Source of the DNA: Terrisporobacter sp.
Lineage (GTDB): Bacteria; Bacillota_A; Clostridia; Peptostreptococcales; Peptostreptococcaceae
Assembly: GCA_029851945.1 (NCBI GenBank)
Contig: JARKUZ010000067.1
Coordinates: forward strand, 75,058 to 139,057
Direction of reading: 5' to 3'
Length of the DNA: 64,000 bases
Below the pieces are notes generated by a model. It had not been told where the DNA came from. It searched no databases and saw only the letters and a program-made list of their open reading frames with translations. Shown here piece after piece: positions 54,016 through 63,229 of the stretch (position 1 is the stretch's first letter; every line of letters starts with the position of its first letter). The translations under genes and the position numbers were made by a program.

Positions 54016-55620
54016 TTATTTTCCTTTTTCAGCTATTTTAATAGCACTTAGTATATTATTATAGAAAGTATTCGAGTAACTTCCAGATATATGTAATCCA
54101 TCTCCATTATGATGTATTAAATATCCATCACTATCAACAAATCCTGTTGTCGTATCTATAAATTTCACATTTGATTTTGTTTCGCAATGAGATTCTATCA
54201 CACTATTTAAACTAGCTATACTTTTATTAAATGAAGCTGGATTTGCACCCGTAAATGCTCTCCCTACAGGGAATACTTTTTGAACATATATTGTTTTATT
54301 TGGATATTTTGCAGACAGCTTGTTTATTAAAGTTTTTACATCTGATTTATTAGCTGATGTACTTGCTCCGTTAACTCCTATTAATAAACATACACCATCA
54401 ATTTTACTACTATTTGGCATCGAGTCTATTTTATCTAACCAATATGATGGTCTACTTCCACTCTTAGCATATACATAGGCATTATTATTTTTAGAATTTA
54501 TTATGTTTTGTATTCCTACTGTGAATGAATCACCTATAAATAAAAAATTATTTAAGTTATTTCGTTCTCCTGCTATATTTATATAAGAACTACTCACATA
54601 GCCATATCCATCTTTATATTTAATTTTATACCATCCATTAGATTCAATATTTACTATCTCTACTGTAGTTCCTCTTGATAAAGATCCTATCTTTTCATAA
54701 GTTGTAGATGGTCCACTCCTAACATTAAGAGAGTTAGTGTTTGTCGTACCTATGTTTATTACTTGTGTTTCATTTGAAGAATTTGATGAGGCCACATTTG
54801 ATATATAATCTCCACTTATATAGCCATATCCATTATTAAATTTAATCTTATACCATCCATTACTCAGTTTATCTACTATATTTACCTTTGTTCCTCTTGA
54901 TAATGATCCTATTTTTGAAGATGATGCACTTCCTTCACTTCTTACATTAAGTGAGCTTGCATTTACCACTCCTGTATGAGTCACTGTTGTTGCTTGTGAT
55001 GTATTTGAACTTGAATTATTCGAAGAACCTACTTCAACTATATTCACTATGTAGTCTCCACTTATATATCCATACCCATTATTAAATTTAATCTTATACC
55101 ATCCATTACTTAGTTTATCTACTATATTTACCTTTGTTCCCCTTGATAGCGCTCCTATTTTAGAAGATGATGTGCTTCCTTCACTTCTTACATTAAGTGA
55201 GCTTGCATTTACCACTCCTGTATGAGTCACAGTTGTCTCTTGTGATATATTGGAATTTGAGTTTGACGAGATATTTATATATAATTCACTAACATACCCA
55301 TATCCACTTCCATATTTTATTTTATACCATCCACTTGATTCTTTATTTAAGATTTCAACAGTCTGTCCTTTTTGTACAAATCCAACTATTAGAGCATTAG
55401 TAGATGGTTCTTTTCTAACATTTAATGAAGTTGCTGTAACGATACCTTTATTAGTAACGTTTCTATTTTCTAAAAAATTAGCTGTCATATCTTCATCTTC
55501 AATTATGCTATCTAATTCATAAGCTAATACATCTGTAACTAAAGAGCTACCACATAATAATCCTGATAATGCGATTGAAACTTGTTTTTTTATTTTATTA
55601 TCTATAATTTCCACCCCCAT
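54016..55620 (-). CDS. Exported SGNH/GDSL hydrolase with four bacterial SH3 domains
   Basis: A 534-residue secreted protein. A hydrophobic signal segment (about residues 11-33) is followed by four SH3b domains (about 58-115, 130-195, 212-277, 285-350), each with the SLNVR...GWYKIKY...GYGYVS pattern. The C-terminus (about 355-534) is an SGNH hydrolase: FIGDSFTVG holds the nucleophile Ser, LLIGVNG the Gly/Asn residues and DGLHISG the Asp-His pair. Such enzymes de-O-acylate cell-wall or surface polysaccharides, with the SH3 domains binding the wall. Domains 2 and 3 are recent duplicates. An alternative start inside the GGGGGTGG is possible. Confidence 0.9.
   Translation of the reverse strand: MGVEIIDNKIKKQVSIALSGLLCGSSLVTDVLAYELDSIIEDEDMTANFLENRNVTNKGIVTATSLNVRKEPSTNALIVGFVQKGQTVEILNKESSGWYKIKYGSGYGYVSELYINISSNSNSNISQETTVTHTGVVNASSLNVRSEGSTSSSKIGALSRGTKVNIVDKLSNGWYKIKFNNGYGYISGDYIVNIVEVGSSNNSSSNTSQATTVTHTGVVNASSLNVRSEGSASSSKIGSLSRGTKVNIVDKLSNGWYKIKFNNGYGYISGDYISNVASSNSSNETQVINIGTTNTNSLNVRSGPSTTYEKIGSLSRGTTVEIVNIESNGWYKIKYKDGYGYVSSSYINIAGERNNLNNFLFIGDSFTVGIQNIINSKNNNAYVYAKSGSRPSYWLDKIDSMPNSSKIDGVCLLIGVNGASTSANKSDVKTLINKLSAKYPNKTIYVQKVFPVGRAFTGANPASFNKSIASLNSVIESHCETKSNVKFIDTTTGFVDSDGYLIHHNGDGLHISGSYSNTFYNNILSAIKIAEKGK
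54808..54991. repeat. Tandem SH3 unit, copy B (domain 3)
   Basis: DNA encoding SH3 domain 3. It matches the copy at 55054-55237 with only a few base changes, at an offset of 246 bases (82 codons). Encoded proteins differ at few positions (for example A/T and S/A in the SEGS loop). Confidence 0.85.
55054..55237. repeat. Tandem SH3 unit, copy A (domain 2)
   Basis: The partner of the 54808-54991 unit, encoding SH3 domain 2. High nucleotide identity shows a recent in-frame duplication, a source of variable repeat number. Confidence 0.85.
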
Positions 55621-55646
55621 TTTTGTACTCTATAATTTATATTAAT

Positions 55647-55675
55647 ATTCTATCATTTAAGCATTAATGTAACAA
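55647..55675 (-). promoter_or_regulatory. Candidate promoter of the SH3-SGNH gene
   Basis: Minus-strand TTGTTA (55670-55675) and TAGAAT (55647-55652) at 17-base spacing, about 27 bases before the start codon. Both boxes are imperfect. Confidence 0.45.
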
Positions 55676-55830
55676 CAACCTTCATAAATCTTATATCTAT
55701 TTTAATTTTATTTATAGAAATATTAAAATAAATAGAAGATATTATCTATAAAATATAATTTATAAATTTAACTATATGTATAAAGTTCATTATATATCTA
55801 GGTATTTAAAATATTTCCGTATTTATACAT

Positions 55831-55860
55831 AAAAATAAGTCAGCATTTACGCTGACTTTT
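55831..55860 (-). terminator. Intrinsic terminator of pdxST
   Basis: A stem with GTCAGC/GCTGAC core (37-44 with 51-58 of 55800s) and T-rich tail on the minus strand, 35 bases after the pdxT stop. Confidence 0.7.
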
Positions 55861-55894
55861 ATTATTTAAGCTTCTATATTTTAAATTATTGTTC

Positions 55895-56476
55895 TTAATT
55901 ATTATCAATATTTGATTTCACCATATTAATAAAGTATTTATGTACTCTATTATCATTAGTTAACTCTGGATGAAAAGATGTAACAATCATATTCTTTTCC
56001 ATCGCCGCAACTATATTTCCATCAACAATAGATAATACATCTACCCCTTCTCCTACACTTTTAATATATGGTGCTCTTATAAATACCATCTCTATATCTT
56101 CACCAATTCCTTTGACATAAGATTTTGTATTAAAACTACCCAATTGTCTTCCATAAGCATTTCTAACTACCTCAATATTCATAGTTGCTAAATGTTTTGT
56201 GTCATCATTATAAATAATTTTTGCTAATAAAATCATTCCTGCACAAGTTCCCCATACTGGCAGACCTTCTTCTATCATTTCTTTTAAATCATTATATAAA
56301 TCTGATGTCTTAATTAATTTTCCCATAGTAGTGCTTTCACCGCCAGGAATTATTAACCCATCTATTCCTTTTAACTCTTCTTTATTTCTTATCTCAATGG
56401 CATCAATATTTAAACCTCTTAAAATGCTTAAGTGCTCTTTATAAGCACCTTGCATGGCTAATACCCCTATTTTCAT
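55895..56476 (-). CDS. pdxT: Pyridoxal 5'-phosphate synthase glutaminase subunit PdxT
   Basis: A 193-residue class I glutaminase that supplies ammonia to PdxS. The oxyanion/binding region GGESTTMGKL is near residues 46-55, the nucleophile Cys lies in WGTCAGMI near residue 79, and the His-Glu pair in SFHPELT near residue 168. It is the second gene of pdxST; only 1 base separates it from pdxS. Function requires PdxS and glutamine. Confidence 0.97.
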   Translation of the reverse strand: MKIGVLAMQGAYKEHLSILRGLNIDAIEIRNKEELKGIDGLIIPGGESTTMGKLIKTSDLYNDLKEMIEEGLPVWGTCAGMILLAKIIYNDDTKHLATMNIEVVRNAYGRQLGSFNTKSYVKGIGEDIEMVFIRAPYIKSVGEGVDVLSIVDGNIVAAMEKNMIVTSFHPELTNDNRVHKYFINMVKSNIDNN

Positions 56477-56477
56477 A

Positions 56478-57353
<876 letters not shown>

Positions 57354-57387
57354 ATTGTACCCCCTAATATTTTTATTTTATAAATAA

Positions 57388-57416
57388 ATAGTAGTACAAT
57401 ACGAATTGTATTACAA
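57388..57416 (-). promoter_or_regulatory. Promoter of pdxST with an operator in its spacer
   Basis: Minus-strand TTGTAA (57411-57416) and TACTAT (57388-57393) are 17 bases apart. The spacer is the palindrome TACAAT-N4-ATTGTA (57395-57410), so a dimeric regulator would sit between the two boxes. Distance to the pdxS start is about 35 bases. Confidence 0.55.
57395..57410. promoter_or_regulatory. Palindrome TACAAT-N4-ATTGTA in the pdxS promoter
   Basis: A dyad of two 6-base arms. Its core AATACGAATTGTATT (on the plus strand) is matched at one mismatch, in reverse, by the element at 57441-57455. Confidence 0.5.
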
Positions 57417-57440
57417 TAATCCTTAATATTCTTCTATATA

Positions 57441-57455
57441 AATACAAATCGTATT
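57441..57455. promoter_or_regulatory. Second pdxS upstream element AATACAAATCGTATT
   Basis: A 15-base element with AATAC...GTATT arms, 31 bases from the first. Its reverse complement differs from the first by one base. Two such sites suggest cooperative binding. A PdxR-type MocR regulator is a candidate, but no such gene is in this window. Confidence 0.45.
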
Positions 57456-57546
57456 AATACAATTCATATAAAATATAAGTATTTGCTATAACCTTATTAA
57501 ATTTTTAAATTTTCACAATAGCATTTACTCTAAAGTTTTCTTAACA

Positions 57547-57593
57547 TAAAAAGCTATACACTTGAACATTCTTCGTCTAAGTATATAGCTTTT
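57547..57593 (-). terminator. Terminator of the ABC exporter operon
   Basis: A 15-16 bp stem (57547-57562 with 57579-57593, one G-U pair) and T run on the minus strand, next to the last permease stop. Confidence 0.85.
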
Positions 57594-57597
57594 GGCT

Positions 57598-58743
57598 TTA
57601 TATATCTGATACTATCTCTCTTTTAATTCTTCTAATAAGCATAACTGATGAAATTAAGATCAATAATCCATATATTATGTGCAATGTATACTTAGAATAA
57701 TAAGTAGTAGTTAAATAATACATCCCAATAGCTTTTAACCAACATCCAAATATAAATAATATTGGTATTTGAATACCTATTGCACTTATATATGTACTTG
57801 TTCTAGATGATACACAAATTGTCACAATAGATGTAATAATTGATACAATATAAGTTAAAATCACCGACAGAATTATATATTGACCAAATGTCATATCATA
57901 CCAAGATGACATATCACTTATAAATGAACTTATACTACAATCCCAGAACATATAAGTATTATTAGATTTATACACTGTAAACAAAATACCTAAGTGTATT
58001 GTAGTTATAACTATAGATGATATTAAACTTGCAATCACTTTTTTGCTAAAAAGTTTTCTTCCTGTCTTTGTACTATATTGAATATAATTCACTTTATTTT
58101 TATTATCATTGATAAAAATAGGACATATTAAAATAGGAACACATATTAAGACTAATAAATTTATTCCAAATATTAAACTATTGTAATTTCTAAATATCAT
58201 AAAATTTAAAGGAGAATTAGCTCCGTCGCTATCTCTAATTTCTTTATACATAGCTTTTTGAGCTTGACTTTCATCTTCACCTCCCGAACTTATCCAAAAC
58301 TCCTTATCTTCATATCGTTCTATAAAATAGTCTAAACTTTGTAACTCCCAGAATACTTCTACATTATCTTCAAACATTACTTTACTTATTAAGTTATCTG
58401 CTTTTTGATTATACCCCATTTTACTTGTAAAACTTATATAATCCTCATAACTATTAATATTTTCCTTTGCAAATTCCTCATCACTTAATAAATATCTATT
58501 AGCTTCTTTTATTTTTTCTTCTCTATATTTCTTAAAATCTTTAAACTCTTCTTCATCCATAGATGTTCCGTAATTTTTCAGCATATATACGCTAGTATCA
58601 TAATCATAAGCCTGAGATCCATTTGGAAAATTCTCTATGTTAAAGCTTATAAATAAAAACCATATTATAATTGTTATTAAAGCCACTACAATCATATTTA
58701 TTGGATTAAATATCTTTTTTATCTCATTTTTAATTATGTTCAT
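57598..58743 (-). CDS. ABC-2-type permease of the sigma-linked exporter (second)
   Basis: A 381-residue membrane protein: an N-terminal helix (residues about 18-34), a large extracytoplasmic loop (about 40-185) rich in charged residues, then five to six helices. This layout matches ABC-2/ABC-type permeases of the bacitracin- or lantibiotic-resistance kind. FLFISFNI near residue 30 and NDNKNKVNYIQYSTKTGR near residue 214 are not diagnostic. It pairs with the upstream permease and ATPase. 10 bases separate it from the upstream permease gene. Confidence 0.8.
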   Translation of the reverse strand: MNIIKNEIKKIFNPINMIVVALITIIIWFLFISFNIENFPNGSQAYDYDTSVYMLKNYGTSMDEEEFKDFKKYREEKIKEANRYLLSDEEFAKENINSYEDYISFTSKMGYNQKADNLISKVMFEDNVEVFWELQSLDYFIERYEDKEFWISSGGEDESQAQKAMYKEIRDSDGANSPLNFMIFRNYNSLIFGINLLVLICVPILICPIFINDNKNKVNYIQYSTKTGRKLFSKKVIASLISSIVITTIHLGILFTVYKSNNTYMFWDCSISSFISDMSSWYDMTFGQYIILSVILTYIVSIITSIVTICVSSRTSTYISAIGIQIPILFIFGCWLKAIGMYYLTTTYYSKYTLHIIYGLLILISSVMLIRRIKREIVSDI

Positions 58744-58753
58744 AATCTCTCCC

Positions 58754-60025
58754 TTAATTTATATCTTCATTTTTAAATCTATTTATAGTAAATAAGCTTC
58801 CTAAAATAATAACCATACCATTAATAACTATCGTAATAAGCTCATAATTCTTAAACATTACAGGTCCCATATCCATAAACCACATATGCGGATTACATAT
58901 TAATTGAAATATATTATAATGAGAATATAATAAAAGTGGTGACCTCTTACTTACTAGTGATGGTATCATCAGACTTATTCCAAATATTATAAAGAATATA
59001 AAAAACACTAAGTAACTATTTTTTATTAAGCTAGAAATTATAAATGAAATTGATACAAACATTACAGCACACATTATCACTATTAATACACTTAGTATTA
59101 AATGTTCTATAAAACTATTATTAAACCAACTTATATAAGGCGTATTATACTCCCAATTAAAAGCTGTGGTTATTGGTACATTTAAAACTTCACTATAATC
59201 AAACATAGTAAAGTAATAAGATAATGTAATTCCTAGAATTATAATACTTACTATCAATGATGCAAGTATGCATACTATAGACTTATCTCTTATATTTTTT
59301 CTTCCTCTTTTTGTAGAATAAACTAATAAATTAGTTTTATTATCAAATTCAAAATTAATTAAATAAGCAGTTATAAGAACTACTAATATCATTATTTCAT
59401 AAATACATTTTGAAAAAATATCTCTAAATAATAAGGAATGCATTCTATATGTTTGTCCTAAGAAAAATAAATTTTTATGTTCTTTATTTCCCTTTATCTC
59501 TTCAAATCTATTTGCTAACTCTTTATAATTTTCCCTTGCTAATCGAGCTGCACCTCCGCTTAATCCATAAGCTTCTATTGCCCTTTCTCCCATTTCCATA
59601 ATATTTATATCTTCATAAGACTGAACTAGGCTTACACTTTGATTTGAATATAAGTCTAATAATGCAACTTGAGAAAAAAACTCTAATTCATCTTTTGTAA
59701 AAACTCCATCTTCATAATTATTAGAATAGTATTCATCACTAGCCATAAATTCACTTACGCTTTTATATGTTTTATTTATCTTTTCCTTCGTTATCTTATT
59801 TAACTCCTTCAAACTATCTTTATACTTAGCCTTCATATTATTTATCATTTCATTGTCTATTTCATATCCAAACTCTGAAATCATATTATTTATTATTTTT
59901 ATATCTTCTTGAAGATATTTATTTTGATTTATAGTAATTATATTGAATAAAATAAAAACTACAGTTAGTCCAATAATTACAGGAGAAGATACAATTTTCT
60001 TAATTTCATGTACTTTTATATTCAT
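58754..60025 (-). CDS. ABC-2-type permease of the sigma-linked exporter (first)
   Basis: A 423-residue membrane protein with the same layout as its downstream neighbour: an N-terminal helix (about residues 14-33), a long extracytoplasmic loop (about 35-200), then several helices. The YSTKRGRKNIRDKS stretch near residue 233 parallels YSTKTGRKLFSKK in the neighbour, so the two permeases are probably paralogues that form a heterodimer. It lies 3 bases after the ATPase. Confidence 0.8.
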   Translation of the reverse strand: MNIKVHEIKKIVSSPVIIGLTVVFILFNIITINQNKYLQEDIKIINNMISEFGYEIDNEMINNMKAKYKDSLKELNKITKEKINKTYKSVSEFMASDEYYSNNYEDGVFTKDELEFFSQVALLDLYSNQSVSLVQSYEDINIMEMGERAIEAYGLSGGAARLARENYKELANRFEEIKGNKEHKNLFFLGQTYRMHSLLFRDIFSKCIYEIMILVVLITAYLINFEFDNKTNLLVYSTKRGRKNIRDKSIVCILASLIVSIIILGITLSYYFTMFDYSEVLNVPITTAFNWEYNTPYISWFNNSFIEHLILSVLIVIMCAVMFVSISFIISSLIKNSYLVFFIFFIIFGISLMIPSLVSKRSPLLLYSHYNIFQLICNPHMWFMDMGPVMFKNYELITIVINGMVIILGSLFTINRFKNEDIN

Positions 60026-60028
60026 AAA

Positions 60029-60901
60029 TTAAACCTCAGCTACTTCATCTTTATATTCATATAAAAATACATCTTCTAAGCTTGGATATGCTAAGTTCCA
60101 ATTTTTATCATACTCACCTTCACAAATAAATCTTACCTTAACTTTTCCATGTTCTTGTTTTTCTGATAGTGATAAGTATTTTTTCCTAAAATCCATTAAT
60201 TCTTTATTTTCTAATTCTGTTTCAAATACTTTACCATGTATTTTTTCACAAATATTTTCTATGTTATCTTTATAAAGTAACTCCTTATCCTTTATCATTA
60301 CTACTTCATTTGATATAAATTCTATATCCGAGACTATATGCGTAGATACTATTATTATTCTATCTCTAGATAATTCACTTAATAAGTTTCTAAATCTAAC
60401 TCTTTCCTTAGGATCTAGACCTGCTGTTGGTTCATCTAAAATTAATATCTTAGGATCATTTAAAAGAGCTTGTGCTATTCCTACCCTTTGTAACATTCCT
60501 CCTGAAAATTTCTTCATTTTTTTATCAGCCACATCTTCTAAAGCCACTAATTTTAGTAGATTCTTTATTTTTTCCTTAGCCACAGTTTTTTCTATACCTT
60601 TTAATGCAGCTAAATACATTAAGAATTTATTAGGAGAATAATTTTTATAATATCCAAAATCTTGTGGTAAATATCCAAGTATTTCTCTATATCTATCGTC
60701 CATAGTGATTATATTCTCTCCTTTATAAAGGATTTCTCCTTCAGTTGGATAGATTAATGTTGCTATCATTTTTATTAAAGTAGTTTTGCCAGCTCCATTT
60801 GGCGCAAGAAGACCGTAGACTCCATTTTCAAATTCCATATTTATATTTTTTAAAGCACAAAAATCTCCATAATTTTTCGTTATGTTTTTTATTGTTAACA
60901 T
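60029..60901 (-). CDS. ABC transporter ATPase of the sigma-linked exporter
   Basis: A 290-residue BcrA/CcmA-like ATPase. The P-loop GLLAPNGAGKTT is near residues 30-41, Q-loop in GYLPQDFGYY near residue 83, signature FSGGMLQRVGIAQA near residues 138-151, Walker B LILDEPTAGLDP near 158-169, and the H-loop STHIVSD near residue 192. It powers the two permeases. An AGGAGG-like GGAGGAA ribosome site precedes it, and the sigma-specific promoter motif lies 60 bases upstream. Confidence 0.92.
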   Translation of the reverse strand: MLTIKNITKNYGDFCALKNINMEFENGVYGLLAPNGAGKTTLIKMIATLIYPTEGEILYKGENIITMDDRYREILGYLPQDFGYYKNYSPNKFLMYLAALKGIEKTVAKEKIKNLLKLVALEDVADKKMKKFSGGMLQRVGIAQALLNDPKILILDEPTAGLDPKERVRFRNLLSELSRDRIIIVSTHIVSDIEFISNEVVMIKDKELLYKDNIENICEKIHGKVFETELENKELMDFRKKYLSLSEKQEHGKVKVRFICEGEYDKNWNLAYPSLEDVFLYEYKDEVAEV

Positions 60902-60960
60902 GAATTTCCTCCATTATTTTGTAAGTATATATTTAATTGCAATTAAATTCTTCATATATT

Positions 60961-60988
60961 TATTCGTATTTGCCTTTTAAATAGTTTT
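60961..60988 (-). promoter_or_regulatory. ECF-type promoter motif upstream of the ABC exporter
   Basis: Minus-strand AAAACT (60983-60988), then 13 bases, then ATACGAATA (60961-60969). The same words at the same spacing occur before the sigma gene (62376-62403). AAAC-like -35 and CGAA-like -10 are typical ECF shapes. The ATPase start lies 60 bases downstream. Confidence 0.65.
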
Positions 60989-61026
60989 ATATTTTTATTT
61001 ATTTTTTAATTAGTATAATTTTTTCT

Positions 61027-61785
61027 TTACATACTACTTAATTCTAATTTTACTGATTTATTATAATTAGATAATATTTTTATATTTTTTAAATAAATAA
61101 ATATTGATACTATACTTACTAAAGCATATACAGCTAAAGGTAGTGATTGTAAAAATTCAAAATATTGATTAGAGCTTAATCTAAGTAAAGCACCATTTCC
61201 TATGATCCAACCTACTATGACTATATATCTTGCTGCATAGTATTTTATTTTCGTAATTGAGTATAAAAATAATGCTGAAAATAAAAATATAGAAGTAATA
61301 GAAATCATAATTCCTCTAAGTAAATTTATTTGATTATGCAATCCTAATACAAATACCATACTTGAAAAAATTGAAATCACACTAAACACTAGCATTCTAA
61401 GTGCTGCTACTTGATACAAATTATATTTACAAATCATCTCTATATCATAAGTATTATTTTCTTTTACATTAATTAGTGAAAATACATTTGTTAATAAGTA
61501 ATATAGAGGTGAGATTATAAATATGAACATATATATTTTTTCTTTTGATATCATGTAGTCATTTCTTATAGATAGCATCATAAAAACTACAATTGAGATA
61601 AATAGCACTCCTATAAATATAAGTTCTGATGAATCATGAAATAAATTTTTAAAACCTATATTTTTATACATTTCCTTCATATATAAATAAAATGATTTCT
61701 TATTTTCTAGCCCTTTATCTAAAATTAAATTAACTTGTCTTTTTATTTCTAAATCATTGGGTATATCTATATTAAATTTTTCCAT
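61027..61785 (-). CDS. Membrane protein coupled to the ECF sigma factor (possible anti-sigma or partner)
   Basis: About 252 residues from ATG 61785, where AAGGAGG lies 7 bases before the start. The longer frame reaches into the sigma gene and is less likely. About 55 residues of cytosolic N-terminus precede six membrane helices (about 60-245). No zinc anti-sigma motif (HxxxCxxC) is seen. Tight coupling to the sigma gene (10 bases after its stop) suggests a regulator of it, possibly through the short cytosolic part. Family not recognised. Confidence 0.7.
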   Translation of the reverse strand: MEKFNIDIPNDLEIKRQVNLILDKGLENKKSFYLYMKEMYKNIGFKNLFHDSSELIFIGVLFISIVVFMMLSIRNDYMISKEKIYMFIFIISPLYYLLTNVFSLINVKENNTYDIEMICKYNLYQVAALRMLVFSVISIFSSMVFVLGLHNQINLLRGIMISITSIFLFSALFLYSITKIKYYAARYIVIVGWIIGNGALLRLSSNQYFEFLQSLPLAVYALVSIVSIFIYLKNIKILSNYNKSVKLELSSM

Positions 61786-61795
61786 TTTAGCCTCC

Positions 61796-62341
61796 TTAAA
61801 CTTCATTAAATTCTTTTTTAATTTTCTTGATAATTGAGTAGTATTTAGTTTTAACGGTGGATTCACTAAGCTCTAATATTTTGGAAATTTCCAAAAAAGT
61901 TGATTCTAAAAAAATCTTTAATCTAAATATTTCTTGATATTCACTGCTTAGTTTATTTACTATTGCTTGTATTTTTTCTACATCTTCTTTATGTTCTAAA
62001 TTAACTGTAAAATCTGTAGTATCTTCTATTTGTCTATCTTCTATGGTTTCTACTAAAGTTGCATATTTATAATTCTTAGATCTAAAATAATCTACTACTT
62101 TATTTGTAGCTATTCTATATAGCCAAGTTCTAAAAGATGATTTATTTTCATCAAAGCTATGTAGGCTTTTCAACATACTTATAAAAATCTCTTGTGTTAA
62201 GTCCATAGAAGTCTCTTTATCTGATGTTTGTTTAAATACATAAATATATATTTCTTTATAGTAATTAGAAATTAACTCGTCTGATGCACTTCTACTATTT
62301 CGTTTTTTAATTTTCTTAATAAGTCTTAAATCTTTATCCAT
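61796..62341 (-). CDS. ECF-type RNA polymerase sigma factor
   Basis: A 181-residue sigma-70 family protein with only regions 2 and 4, the ECF layout. Region 2: ELISNYYKEIYIYVFKQT, DLTQEIFISMLKSLHSF near residues 48-64 and WLYRIATNKVVDYFRSK near residues 73-89. Region 4: LEISKILELSESTVKTKYYSIIKKIK near residues 150-175. Its own promoter region carries the AAAACT-N13-ATACGAATA motif, as does the ABC exporter. Likely a cell-envelope or peptide-stress sensor circuit. Confidence 0.92.
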   Translation of the reverse strand: MDKDLRLIKKIKKRNSRSASDELISNYYKEIYIYVFKQTSDKETSMDLTQEIFISMLKSLHSFDENKSSFRTWLYRIATNKVVDYFRSKNYKYATLVETIEDRQIEDTTDFTVNLEHKEDVEKIQAIVNKLSSEYQEIFRLKIFLESTFLEISKILELSESTVKTKYYSIIKKIKKEFNEV

Positions 62342-62375
62342 TACTTGCCCTCATCATTTATTTTATACTTTTATA

Positions 62376-62403
62376 TATTCGTATTTATATTATAAAAAGT
62401 TTT
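62376..62403 (-). promoter_or_regulatory. ECF-type promoter motif upstream of the sigma gene
   Basis: Minus-strand AAAACT (62398-62403), 13 bases, ATACGAATA (62376-62384), 35 bases before the sigma start codon. It matches the exporter promoter exactly in words and spacing, which indicates autoregulation. Confidence 0.65.
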
Positions 62404-62485
62404 AATGTTTTTTAATATTTTTTATAATAAAAGATTTGATATAAATTTTCTAAAATATTATATTTTTAATCTTTTTCAATCATAT

Positions 62486-62527
62486 AAAATAAGTTAGCAT
62501 CTAGATGTATTATCTAAATGCTAACTT
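62486..62527 (-). terminator. Terminator of the gltS-hutD operon
   Basis: A 16-bp stem (62491-62506 with 62512-62527, one G-U pair) with T run on the minus strand, about 46 bases after the hutD stop. Confidence 0.85.
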
Positions 62528-62573
62528 ATCAAAACTTCAAAATATGTTTTTCTAAAAAGTTTTTAAATGCTTT

Positions 62574-63188
62574 TTAATTAAAATATAATCTGTTAATAAT
62601 TAAATGTGATTCTTCATTTAATTTATTGTAAATACTTATTTTTTCTGCATTACTATTTTTATCAGAAGTAAATACAAATAAATCTCCTTCATATAAATCT
62701 ACCTTTTCTTCTACCGCTATTGATACTTGACCATTTACACAATATAAGATAATCAATGATTTATCATATATTTCATGTTTATCAAATTTGATGTCATTAT
62801 TACTTCCTATTTCCACCTTAATATGTTCTATAGTTCCATAACAGCCTTTGTTCATCATAAGATTAAAATCAGTTACTTTTCCATAACTTCTTGTACTCCA
62901 ATCTCCACTAAAACAATCTTTATCAAATCTACTTAATCTAGTAGTATGATGACCTTCATGTTTTAATACTAATTCTCCATCTATAATCATTATTTCTCTA
63001 TTTATGTCAGGCAAGTGTGTAAATACAGATTCATCGACTTCAACCTTAGCCGAACTTATTCTAAATAAAAAGTTTCTCTTATCATACTCTGATTCCTCTG
63101 GATATATGTATAATTGAGTAGTAGTTCCACCAGACCATCGACTTGTTTTATGTTCATTCTTTCTTATTATCTTTATCTCATTGCTCAC
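62574..63188 (-). CDS. hutD: HutD/Ves family protein
   Basis: A 204-residue cupin-like protein of the HutD family. GTG 63188 is the better start, with AGGAGG 7 bases upstream; the frame to 63215 would put the ribosome site inside the gene. Landmarks are TSRWSGGTTTQLYIYPE near residues 15-31 and FRISSAKVEVDESVFTHLPDINRE near residues 41-64 (in parts). In Pseudomonas it limits histidine degradation; its role here is unknown. It follows gltS after 41 bases, so both are likely in one operon. Confidence 0.87.
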   Translation of the reverse strand: MSNEIKIIRKNEHKTSRWSGGTTTQLYIYPEESEYDKRNFLFRISSAKVEVDESVFTHLPDINREIMIIDGELVLKHEGHHTTRLSRFDKDCFSGDWSTRSYGKVTDFNLMMNKGCYGTIEHIKVEIGSNNDIKFDKHEIYDKSLIILYCVNGQVSIAVEEKVDLYEGDLFVFTSDKNSNAEKISIYNKLNEESHLIINRLYFN

Positions 63189-63229
63189 TATGATTCCTCC
63201 TAAAATTATAGACATTTATATTTTATCTA

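Noticed and set aside
60931..60946. Palindrome TTTAATTGCAATTAAA between the ABC ATPase and its promoter
   Set aside because: It lies in the 5' leader with no T run or second copy. In such AT-rich DNA a 16-base palindrome is weak evidence for an operator.
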